A stretch of DNA of 21,557 nucleotides, from assembly GCA_964403795.1 (NCBI GenBank), contig CAYOHP010000055.1, positions 16,385-37,941 on the forward strand. The letters run 5' to 3'. The stretch is from CAYOHP01 sp964403795 [NCBI: uncultured bacterium]. GTDB lineage: Bacteria; Muiribacteriota; UBA6191; CAZXTJ01. The position numbers and the translations under genes were made by a program. Shown here in pieces: positions 1-7,328 of this stretch (within the stretch, counting starts at the first letter, position 1; every line of letters starts with the position of its first letter). The notes beneath the pieces are model-generated. The model had not been told where the DNA came from. It did not search any database and worked only from the letters and a program-made list of their open reading frames with translations.

Positions 1-2316
1 GCCGTCTGCCTCTTCCCGGCGGTCGTCGGTGCCCAGCCCTCGGGGCCTGCCACTCCGGCCACCACGGCTCCCGTCGTCGAGGAGCGGACTCTGGTCCAGC
101 GCCGGGACGAGATCGCGGCCCGGGTGGCGGTCCTGCGCAAGCGTCCCGAGGGGGATGCACCCCTGGATCCCCAGGTGGCGGCGATCCGCGACCAGCTCCT
201 GGTGGTGCTCGATCGGGAGCGCCTGGTGCTCGGCTCCTGCCTCTCGCTCCTCCAGCAGATCGGAGAGATCGAAGGGGAGATGGCCCGGGTCCGGCGCGAC
301 GGAACGGCTCTGGCCCAGGGCGGGCCCCCCGACGGCCCTCCCTGGCCGCTCACCCGACTCGACGCGGCCCTGGACATGCAGGAGGCCGAGCGGGCCCGCC
401 TGCCTGCCCTCGAGGCTTCGCTGGCGGGAGCCCGTAGCTCCGCAGGTGTCGAGCGTCCCCGGCTGGCCGAGCGCCTGTCCGCGGTCGAGAGCGCGTCCCG
501 GGCCCTGGAGCTCGCGGAGCCCGGGGATCGGGCCCGCCTCGACCTCGCCCTGGAGCTGGCCAGGGCCGAGCTCGCGGAACTGCGGGCGCGGGACTGGCTG
601 CGCTCCATCGAACTCCGGGTCGAGGAGACCCGGACCGCCCACCACCGGGCGCGCCTGGCCTACCTCGGGCAGCTGGTGGCCCGACTCCGCTCCTCGGTCG
701 ATTTCCCGGCCGAGTCCTTCGACCGTCTCATGGTCGATCTCGACAAGGCCGCCTTCGCCCTGGGGAGGGAGCGCGAGGCCGCCCGCCTGGAGCTGGGGGC
801 CAGCGAACACCGCTGGAGCCAGTCCCGCCACCGCCTCGACGCCATGTCGGAGCCCGACGAGGCGACTTCCGAGGAGGTCCGTGCCCGCCAGCAGGACGTC
901 CAGATGCGCCAGAGGGAGGTAGCGGTCCTCGACCTCAGGATCTCCCGTCTCGAGACGGCCCGCGAGACATGGGCGCGGCGGCGGTCCCTCCTCCTCGACG
1001 AGGTCGACGCCGAGACCGCCCGTACCTGGCGCATCGCCAACCAGGCCCGCCTGGATTCCCTGGAGCGGGAGGCGGCGGTCCAGGAGGCGCGACTGGCCGA
1101 GTTCGCGGTCGAAGCCGGCAGGTTCCGGACCGCGGCCGATGCCGCGTTCGGACGGGATCTCCGGGTGGAGCGCTGGATCCGGGAGCGGCTGCGGGCCCTC
1201 GAGAAGCACATCAAGGTGGCGGAGTCGAACCTCGCCAGCCTGGCCGAACTGCGTCGGCTGCTGGGAAGGCTGGAGACCGAGCTGGCCGATCGGCTGCGAC
1301 CGGTCGGCCTGGCGGGAGGTCTCCGGGCCCTGTGGGAAGCCCTGGGTGCCTACTGGGACGACCACCTGGCCGGGGTGGTCCGCCCCGTGGCGCGCATCTT
1401 CCTGATCCTGCTGCTCGGCCTCCCCCTGAACTGGTTCGTGAGCCGGCGGGTGAGCCAGGCCATGGGAGCCCTCTACGGCCCCCAGAGCGCCATGGTGGGA
1501 GGGAAGGTCGTGTACTACGGAGGTTTCACCCTGCTGGTGATCGCCACCCTGAACGAGACCGGCGTCGGGGTCGCCCCCCTGCTCGGGGCCGCCGGCGTCA
1601 CCGGCGTAGCCCTCGGTTTCGCCAGCCAGACCAGCGTGTCGAACATGATCAGCGGACTGTTCCTGATCGCCGAGCAGCCCTTCGAGGTCGACCACATGGT
1701 CTCGATCGGCGACCAGTCCGGGGAGGTCCTCTCCATCGACCTCCTCTCGGTGAAGATCCGGACCTTCGACAACAAGTTCGTCCGGATCCCCAACGAGACG
1801 ATCATCAAGGCCAACGTGGTGAATTTCTCGAAGCACCCGATCCGGCGGGTCGACATCCCGCTCACCGTGTCCTACCGGGAGGACCTCGTCCGGGTCCGGG
1901 ATCTCCTGCTCGACATCGCCTTCCTCGAGCCGAAGGTGCTCCAGAACCCCGAGCCGGGCTTCCGGGTCAACGGCTTCGGCCAGCACGGTGCCGAGGTCCA
2001 GCTCAACGTGTGGGTGGGGAAGCTCAACTTCCTGCAGGTCAAGACCGGCATCCTCATGGAGATCAAGCGTCGCTTCGACCTCGAGGGAATCCGGATCGCC
2101 TTCCCCCACGTCTCGCTCCACGCCGGCCTCGGATCCTCGCCCTTCGAGGTGCGGGTGGTCGGCACTCCGGGTGCCGGAGCGGGGAAGACCGAGGGACCCG
2201 GCGCGCCGGGTGTCGACCCGGGCATCGGTCCGGGAGCCGGCGCGGGAGCGCCGGACGCCGGCCCGGGCACGGACCCCGGGCCGACGCCCCCCCCGGGCCT
2301 CAATCGCCGAACTTGA
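1..2316 (+). CDS. MscS-family mechanosensitive ion channel with long N-terminal coiled coil (5' partial)
   Basis: The reading frame is open from the first base, so the true start lies left of the window. The first residues (AVCLFPAVVGAQP) look like the end of a signal peptide. Then come about 400 residues rich in Arg, Glu, Leu and Ala, with predicted coiled-coil character and probably periplasmic. Hydrophobic segments follow at about 1380-1440, 1500-1555 and 1573-1680. The last is the Gly/Ala-rich pore helix of MscS (GVTGVALGFASQTSVSNMIS). It leads into the MscS beta domain (VDHMVSIGDQSGEV, then FVRIPNETI). The C-terminal ~50 residues are Gly/Pro/Ala low complexity. Family role: a tension-gated channel that releases solutes on hypo-osmotic shock; the extended N-terminus recalls the MscK/YbdG-type large members. 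The 3' end overlaps the convergent aldehyde dehydrogenase gene by 17 bp. The family call is firm; gating and ligand are unknown. Confidence 0.9.
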   Translation, partial: AVCLFPAVVGAQPSGPATPATTAPVVEERTLVQRRDEIAARVAVLRKRPEGDAPLDPQVAAIRDQLLVVLDRERLVLGSCLSLLQQIGEIEGEMARVRRDGTALAQGGPPDGPPWPLTRLDAALDMQEAERARLPALEASLAGARSSAGVERPRLAERLSAVESASRALELAEPGDRARLDLALELARAELAELRARDWLRSIELRVEETRTAHHRARLAYLGQLVARLRSSVDFPAESFDRLMVDLDKAAFALGREREAARLELGASEHRWSQSRHRLDAMSEPDEATSEEVRARQQDVQMRQREVAVLDLRISRLETARETWARRRSLLLDEVDAETARTWRIANQARLDSLEREAAVQEARLAEFAVEAGRFRTAADAAFGRDLRVERWIRERLRALEKHIKVAESNLASLAELRRLLGRLETELADRLRPVGLAGGLRALWEALGAYWDDHLAGVVRPVARIFLILLLGLPLNWFVSRRVSQAMGALYGPQSAMVGGKVVYYGGFTLLVIATLNETGVGVAPLLGAAGVTGVALGFASQTSVSNMISGLFLIAEQPFEVDHMVSIGDQSGEVLSIDLLSVKIRTFDNKFVRIPNETIIKANVVNFSKHPIRRVDIPLTVSYREDLVRVRDLLLDIAFLEPKVLQNPEPGFRVNGFGQHGAEVQLNVWVGKLNFLQVKTGILMEIKRRFDLEGIRIAFPHVSLHAGLGSSPFEVRVVGTPGAGAGKTEGPGAPGVDPGIGPGAGAGAPDAGPGTDPGPTPPPGLNRRT

Positions 2317-3883
2317 TCCCCTGGGCGAGCGGCAGCTCGGGCGACCAGTTCACGGTGTTGGTCTGGCGGCGCATGTAGACCTTCCAGGAGTCGGAACCGG
2401 CCTCCCGGCCGCCGCCGGTCTCCTTCTCGCCCCCGAAGGCCCCGCCGATCTCGGCGCCGCTGGTCCCGATGTTGACGTTGGCGATCCCGCAGTCGCTGCC
2501 CCGGGCCGAGAGGAAGAGCTCGGCCTCCCGCATGTTGTCGGTGAAGATCGCCGACGACAGGCCCTGGGGCACGCCGTTGTGCTGCTCGATCGCTTCCTCG
2601 AGCTCGCCGATGGCGGTGGCCGGCGACGACCCCTTGGCACCGTAGGTGAGGATGTAGAGGATCGGGCCGAAGGTCTCCTCCTGCACGATCGACCACTCGT
2701 TCTTGGCCTCCGCGATGCAGGGGGTGACGTAGTGGCCCCCGGGGTACTCCGGGCCTTCGAGCTTCTCGCCGCCGTAGAGGATCTTCCCGCCCTCGGCTCT
2801 CACCCTGGCGACCGCCCGCATCAGGTCGTCGACCGCGCCGTGGGTGACCAGCGGTCCCATCAGGGTGTCGGGCGAGCGGGGATCCCCGATCCGGACGCCC
2901 TCGTAGGCCTTGACCAGCCGGCGGACCAGCTCGTCCTTGATCGAGGCGTGGACCAGGATCCGGCGGGTCGAGGTGCAGCGCTGGCCGGCGGTGCCGACCG
3001 AGCCGAAGAGGATGGCCCGCAGCGCCAGGTCCATGTTGGCGCTCGGGGTCACCACGATGGCGTTGTTGCCGCCGAGCTCCAGGATGGTGCGCCCGAATCG
3101 TCGGCCCACCACCTCGGCCACGGTGCGGCCTACCTCGGTCGACCCGGTGGCCGAGACCAGCGGGATTCGCTTGTCCTCCAGCAGCCGCTGGCCGACCGTG
3201 GAACCCTTCCCGATCACCAGCGAGAAGATCGCCGGGTCGAACCCGTTGGCCTTGGCCACCTCGGCTGCGATCCGGGTGGTGGCGATGGCGGTCAGCGGGG
3301 TCTTGGAGGCCGGCTTCCAAACCGAGGAGTCGCCGCAGACCGCCGCCAGGGCGGTGTTCCAGGCCCAGACCGCCACCGGGAAGTTGAAGGCGCTGATCAC
3401 GCCCACCACGCCCAGCGGGTGCCACTGCTCGAACATGCGGTGGTCGGGGCGCTCCGACTGCATGGTCAGCCCGTAGAGCTGGCGCGACAGGCCGGTGGCG
3501 AAGTCGCAGATGTCGATCATCTCCTGGACCTCGCCCTCGCCCTCGGCGGCGATCTTGCCCATCTCCAGGGTGACGAGCTGCCCCAGCTCCTTCTTCACGG
3601 CCCGGAGCCGGTCGCCGAGCTGCCGGACCACCTCGCCCCGGCGGGGAGCCGGGACCTTGCGCCAAGAGAGGAAGGCCCGGTGGGCGCGGTCGACGATCCG
3701 GTCGTACTCGGCCTCGGTGACCTGGCGGACGGAGGCGATCCGGGAGCCGTCGACCGGGGTTACGACCTCGAGGACGGGGCCCGACCCCAGCCATTCCCCG
3801 TCGAATCCCCCGGCATTCATGTCCGAGATCCCGAGGTCCTTCAGGTACTTGCGATCGTCCTTGACCTTGCTGGCAGCCGCCAT
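2300..3883 (-). CDS. ALDH7 (antiquitin)-family aldehyde dehydrogenase, likely alpha-aminoadipic semialdehyde dehydrogenase
   Basis: This 527-residue protein is a full-length NAD(P)-dependent aldehyde dehydrogenase. Visible active-site residues are Asn167 (SAFNFPV), cofactor-binding Lys190 (VWKPA), general-base Glu269 in ELGGNNAI, and catalytic Cys303 in GTAGQRCTSTRR; EETFGPI follows further on. ELGGNNAI, rather than the common ELGGK, is characteristic of the ALDH7 branch. That branch oxidises alpha-aminoadipic semialdehyde (in equilibrium with piperideine-6-carboxylate) in lysine breakdown. No other lysine-catabolism gene is in the window, so the substrate is inferred from the family. The ATG at 3881-3883 is chosen because GGGAGG sits 8 nt upstream and because family homology begins shortly after it. 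The frame stays open much further upstream, but that extension lies antisense to the next gene and has no family resemblance. Confidence 0.93.
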   Translation of the reverse strand: MAAASKVKDDRKYLKDLGISDMNAGGFDGEWLGSGPVLEVVTPVDGSRIASVRQVTEAEYDRIVDRAHRAFLSWRKVPAPRRGEVVRQLGDRLRAVKKELGQLVTLEMGKIAAEGEGEVQEMIDICDFATGLSRQLYGLTMQSERPDHRMFEQWHPLGVVGVISAFNFPVAVWAWNTALAAVCGDSSVWKPASKTPLTAIATTRIAAEVAKANGFDPAIFSLVIGKGSTVGQRLLEDKRIPLVSATGSTEVGRTVAEVVGRRFGRTILELGGNNAIVVTPSANMDLALRAILFGSVGTAGQRCTSTRRILVHASIKDELVRRLVKAYEGVRIGDPRSPDTLMGPLVTHGAVDDLMRAVARVRAEGGKILYGGEKLEGPEYPGGHYVTPCIAEAKNEWSIVQEETFGPILYILTYGAKGSSPATAIGELEEAIEQHNGVPQGLSSAIFTDNMREAELFLSARGSDCGIANVNIGTSGAEIGGAFGGEKETGGGREAGSDSWKVYMRRQTNTVNWSPELPLAQGIKFGD

Positions 3884-3985
3884 GGATCGAGCCTCCCGTA
3901 GGTCGCCCACCGGCTCCGGGCGCCCCGAGGGCGTCGCCGACCGGCGGACTCGTGCGAGTCTACAGCGTGATACCATCGTCGGGCG
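3884..3985. promoter_or_regulatory. Divergent control region between aldehyde dehydrogenase and dikinase-like gene
   Basis: These 102 bp separate two head-to-head genes and so must hold both promoters. A perfect dyad, GACTCG-TG-CGAGTC, lies at 3947-3960. On the plus strand an extended -10-like TGATACCAT (3968-3976) lies 9 nt before the dikinase ATG, which would make that message nearly leaderless. On the minus strand TAGACT (3957-3962) is a possible -10 for the dehydrogenase and overlaps the dyad. No convincing -35 is seen for either. The promoter hexamers are weak matches in a GC-rich genome; the dyad is directly visible. A repressor bound there would plausibly affect both genes. Confidence 0.4.
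3892..3897 (-). promoter_or_regulatory. Ribosome binding site of the aldehyde dehydrogenase gene
   Basis: GGGAGG on the minus strand, 8 nt before the ATG at 3883. It fixes the start against several in-frame upstream alternatives. Confidence 0.75.
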
Positions 3986-5992
3986 ATGGCACCCAAGGAC
4001 GGGCGGGTCCAGTCCGGCGAGTCGATGCCGCCCGATGTCGTCCCGGCCGTGGTGGGCGAGCGCCTCACCCTGGCCGCCTTCTCCCAGCTCTCCGGCAACC
4101 TGGCCGGCTACCCGTTCGTGAAGCTGGTGGTGGAGCGCCAGACCTCCCGCATCCACTTCATCAACTCGGCGCTCTACCCGTTCCACGCCAGCTACCTGGC
4201 CGAACACCTGCTGCATGTCCCGTTCTCGGAGATCGAGGCCGACATCGACAGCTGGAACAACAGCTTCTACTGCGATCCCGACCGGCCGCACTACCTGGGG
4301 ATCCTCTCGCTCCACCACCGGGGCGACCGCTCCTTCTTCTGCCTGGAGACGGTCGAGATCGACACCATGGATTCCCCCATGCTGACCGAGCTGTTCCGGA
4401 TCGTCCGGGCCCACGTCGACCCCGCGGTCCCCCTGCTCCTGAAGCCCGCCAACCATCTCCAGGAATCGATCGTGGCCGAGCTCGACCCCACCGTGCTCCC
4501 CCGGGTCCTGGCCCACGAGCTGCTCTCCACGTCGACCTTCGTTCCCCTGCACGCCGGTCACGCCAAGGGACGCCTCCGGCTCTTCCGCAGCGAGCGCGAG
4601 TACCAGCGGGCGAGGGCCGAGCTCGAGTGGTACGACATCATCGTGATGGAGCGGGTGCCCGACGACATCCCCCGTCTCTCGGGCATCATCAACGCCCTCC
4701 ACACCACCCCGCTCTCCCACACCAACGTGCTGGCGACCGGCTGGCTGATCCCCAACTGCATCCAGATCGGGGTGATCGAGAAGATCGAGGCCGAGGGCCT
4801 GGACGGCGAGTGGGTCGAGTACGAGGTCGACCCCAAGGCCACCGAGGTCCGCCTGGCCCGTATCGACAAGCCCAAGGAAGTCGAGAGCAAGCCGGCCTGG
4901 GGCAGCCTGAAGATCGCCATCGAGGAGCCCGAGGTCACCCGCCAGCCGATCCTCCGGCTCGACCAGCTGCGGATGGACGCCCGGTACAAGTACGGGACCA
5001 AGGCCGCCAACCTCGGCGAGCTCTGGCATGTGCTCGAGAACGGCTCGGACCGGCTGATCGGCTTCTACCGGATCCGACGCCCGCCCCGGGCCAACCTGCT
5101 CGGGTTCCTGGCCAAGTTCCTCGACCTCCCGGAGTCCGGCGACCTCTCCCGGGGCGCCTGGGAATTCCTCCGGGACACCATCCGGATCCCGGTGGGGATC
5201 GCCATCCCGTTCTCGCTCCAGCGCGAGTTCCTGGAGTCCTCCCCCCGGATCCAGCAGGCCATCGGCAAGTTGAAGATGGCGCTGGAACTCGAGGCCCGCC
5301 AGGTCGACTCGCTCTGCGTCACCCTCCAGCAGTTGATCCGGGCCACCCGCATCCCCGAGAAGGTACGCAACTACATCGACAACCAGGTGGCGGCCCACCT
5401 CGGCGGGGTGTCGAGCTTCGTGGTCCGCAGCTCGTCGAACGCCGAGGACCTCGAGGGCTTCTCGGCCGCCGGCATCTACGAGTCGATCAACCACGTCACG
5501 ACCGCCGACAAGCTCTTCGAGAGCATCAAGCAGGTCTGGGGTTCGCTGCTCTCGCCCCGCAGCGTGCGCCTCCGCCACCAGGTGGGGATCGCGCTGGACG
5601 ACAGCTACATGGGCGTGATCGTCCAGGAGGAGGCGCCCTCCTCGATGGGTGGGGTGCTGGTGACCACCAACCCCATGAATCCCAAGGACTACCGCAACGT
5701 CTACCTGAACGTCTCCACCCGCTCGGTGATCCAGGTGGTGCAGGGGGCCGAGCTCCCCTACCAGTTCCTCTACAACTGCCTCGAGGGCGGCGGTCGCACC
5801 CTGTCCCTGGGCAGCGCCAGCGAGGACCTCGACGAGGACAAGAAGGCCCAGCTCCAGAAGCTGGCGGTGGCGGGTCGCCTCCTCCAGTCGCACTTCTCGG
5901 CCGACTACACCTTCAGCACCCCGCTCGACGTCGAGTGGGTGGCGGACGAGAACCGGATCCACATCCTCCAGATCCGACCCTACTCGCAGTGA
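3986..5992 (+). CDS. PEP/pyruvate-binding dikinase-like protein with phosphohistidine domain ahead of ATP-grasp domain
   Basis: This is a 668-residue, apparently cytoplasmic protein. Residues 1-220 match nothing I recognise. Around 225-260, VPDDIPRLSGIIN and TPLSHTNVLATG match the swivelling phosphohistidine domain of PEP-utilising enzymes, with His245 the likely phosphorylated residue. The C-terminal half begins with GTKAANLGEL (337-346), continues through VVRSSSNAEDLEGFSAAGIY and ends with IHILQIRPYSQ; this is the PPDK/PpsA ATP-grasp domain. PpsA and PPDK have the ATP-grasp domain first, then the His domain, then a TIM barrel that binds PEP or pyruvate. Here the order is reversed, as in plant glucan/phosphoglucan water dikinases, and there is no TIM barrel. 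The likely chemistry is transfer of the ATP beta-phosphate through His245 to an unknown acceptor, with the N-terminal region a candidate acceptor-binding domain. ATG 3986 has no strong ribosome site; ATG 4025 is an alternative. It overlaps the transporter gene by 4 nt. Confidence 0.85.
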   Translation: MAPKDGRVQSGESMPPDVVPAVVGERLTLAAFSQLSGNLAGYPFVKLVVERQTSRIHFINSALYPFHASYLAEHLLHVPFSEIEADIDSWNNSFYCDPDRPHYLGILSLHHRGDRSFFCLETVEIDTMDSPMLTELFRIVRAHVDPAVPLLLKPANHLQESIVAELDPTVLPRVLAHELLSTSTFVPLHAGHAKGRLRLFRSEREYQRARAELEWYDIIVMERVPDDIPRLSGIINALHTTPLSHTNVLATGWLIPNCIQIGVIEKIEAEGLDGEWVEYEVDPKATEVRLARIDKPKEVESKPAWGSLKIAIEEPEVTRQPILRLDQLRMDARYKYGTKAANLGELWHVLENGSDRLIGFYRIRRPPRANLLGFLAKFLDLPESGDLSRGAWEFLRDTIRIPVGIAIPFSLQREFLESSPRIQQAIGKLKMALELEARQVDSLCVTLQQLIRATRIPEKVRNYIDNQVAAHLGGVSSFVVRSSSNAEDLEGFSAAGIYESINHVTTADKLFESIKQVWGSLLSPRSVRLRHQVGIALDDSYMGVIVQEEAPSSMGGVLVTTNPMNPKDYRNVYLNVSTRSVIQVVQGAELPYQFLYNCLEGGGRTLSLGSASEDLDEDKKAQLQKLAVAGRLLQSHFSADYTFSTPLDVEWVADENRIHILQIRPYSQ

Positions 5993-7305
5993 CCGCGGGG
6001 CCCGTCGGCTCGCCGGGAGCCGCGTCCGGTTCGCCGGGGAACCCCGCTCCCGCCCCGGGCGCGCACCAACCGCCTTCCCCCGACCTCGACCGGGTGATCC
6101 GCACCTACACCGGGTTCCAGCTCTTCTTCTCGCTGCTCTTCTGGCTCCCGGTCTTCTACGAGTTCCAGAAGCGGATCGGCCTCGGCGACCCGGAGATCTT
6201 CCGCATCCAGAGCCTCTACTACGTGGCCTTCTGCGTGCTGGAGATCCCCACCGGGATGATCGCCGACCACCTCGGCTACCGCCGCTGCCTGCGGGCCGGC
6301 GCCTTCACCCTGGTGCTCGCCAACCTGCTCCCGCCGCTCTCCCCGGACTACCCCGGGATGCTCGGCCACTTCCTGCTGATCGCCCTGGCCCGCTCCTTCG
6401 TCTCGGGGGCCTCGAGCGCCTACCTCTACGAGTTCCTCCGCGGCCATGGCGCTGCCGACCGCTACAAGGAGGTCGAGGGCCGGGCCCGGGCGCTCGGCCT
6501 CTACGCCAAGGTGGTCTGCTGGACCGCGGTGGGCTCTCTCATGGAGTGGCGCCTCTCGGCCCCGTACTGGCTCACGGTGGGGGCCGCCCTGGTCTCCTTC
6601 GGCTACGCCTGGTCGCTGCCCCGGGTAGGCGAGGGGGAAGGCAGCCAGCCGCGCCCCAGCGTCGCCGCGAGGATCCGGGGATCGTTCGCGACCGTGCTGG
6701 GGAGTCCCCTGCTGATCGTGGTGATCCTCCAGGGCGTGGCGATCTTCGTCATGGCGCGGATCTGCCAGGTGAACCTGTTCCAGCCGATCCTGGAGACCAA
6801 GCGCTTCGACGTGGCCACCTACGGGATGGTCATGTCCGGGATGACGGTCTTCGAGGCCATCGGCTCCTCCCGCTCCACCTGGCTCCGGCGCTGGATGGGC
6901 GACTTCATGGCGGTCTTCTTCCTGACCCTGGTGATCGCCGCCAGCCTGGTGCTGCTGCCGTTCGCGGGGAAGGCCGGGACCCTGGTCCTGCTCTGCCTGT
7001 TCTCGGCCTCGACCGGGCTCTGCTTCCCGATCCAGCGCCAGGTCCTGAACGACGTGATCCCGGACCCGGGCCAGCGGGCCACCATCCTCTCCATCGAGTC
7101 GATCGTCGACCGGGCGGCCAACGCCTGGCTCGCTTCGTTGATCGGCGGCTACCTGGCCACCGGCCGGCTGGTCGAGTACCTCTGGCTCTCCTCGGGGCTC
7201 ACCGTGCTCCTGATGGGGATCCTGCTGGTGCTCTCGCGCCGGATCCGGGACACGGCCGCGGCCGGCCCGGCCGAGGGACCTCGGTCGGCCCCGCCCGTCC
7301 GTTAG
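5989..7305 (+). CDS. Major facilitator superfamily transporter
   Basis: This 438-residue protein has many hydrophobic segments, starting about residue 41 after a Gly/Pro/Ala-rich cytoplasmic leader. The MFS motif A follows the second helix as GMIADHLGYRR (residues 89-99: Gly89, Asp93, Gly96, Arg98). A long charged central loop (EGEGSQPRPS region) separates the two six-helix halves. The C-terminal tail is Gly/Ala/Pro rich. The cargo is unknown; the overall look (EIPTGMIAD, ending in RRIRDT) resembles drug/sugar-efflux-type MFS proteins. The start is taken as GTG 5989, whose GTGA overlaps the stop of the dikinase-like gene, implying translational coupling. The frame is open far upstream, but only antisense-like shadow sequence lies there. 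Confidence 0.85.
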   Translation: MTAGPVGSPGAASGSPGNPAPAPGAHQPPSPDLDRVIRTYTGFQLFFSLLFWLPVFYEFQKRIGLGDPEIFRIQSLYYVAFCVLEIPTGMIADHLGYRRCLRAGAFTLVLANLLPPLSPDYPGMLGHFLLIALARSFVSGASSAYLYEFLRGHGAADRYKEVEGRARALGLYAKVVCWTAVGSLMEWRLSAPYWLTVGAALVSFGYAWSLPRVGEGEGSQPRPSVAARIRGSFATVLGSPLLIVVILQGVAIFVMARICQVNLFQPILETKRFDVATYGMVMSGMTVFEAIGSSRSTWLRRWMGDFMAVFFLTLVIAASLVLLPFAGKAGTLVLLCLFSASTGLCFPIQRQVLNDVIPDPGQRATILSIESIVDRAANAWLASLIGGYLATGRLVEYLWLSSGLTVLLMGILLVLSRRIRDTAAAGPAEGPRSAPPVR

Positions 7306-7318
7306 ACTGTCCCCGACC

Positions 7319-7323
7319 GGAGG
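7319..7323 (+). promoter_or_regulatory. Ribosome binding site that sets the TTG start of gatB
   Basis: GGAGG lies 5 nt before TTG 7329. No ATG or GTG lies in frame near the conserved GatB N-terminus, so this site decides the start. A TAGACT at 7303-7308, overlapping the transporter stop codon, could be a -10 element for gatB, but the match is weak. Confidence 0.6.
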
Positions 7324-7328
7324 ACGTC

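Noticed and set aside
1872-3901. Two long open frames (640 codons minus, 637 codons plus) over the dehydrogenase region
   Set aside because: Both are Arg/Gly/Pro-rich shadow translations with no family motif, in frames whose third codon positions are not the GC-rich ones.
2300-5962. Very long (1220-codon) minus-strand open frame covering the dehydrogenase and all of the dikinase-like gene
   Set aside because: Only the part up to 3883 resembles a protein family. The rest is antisense to the dikinase-like gene, arising because stop codons are rare in GC-rich DNA.
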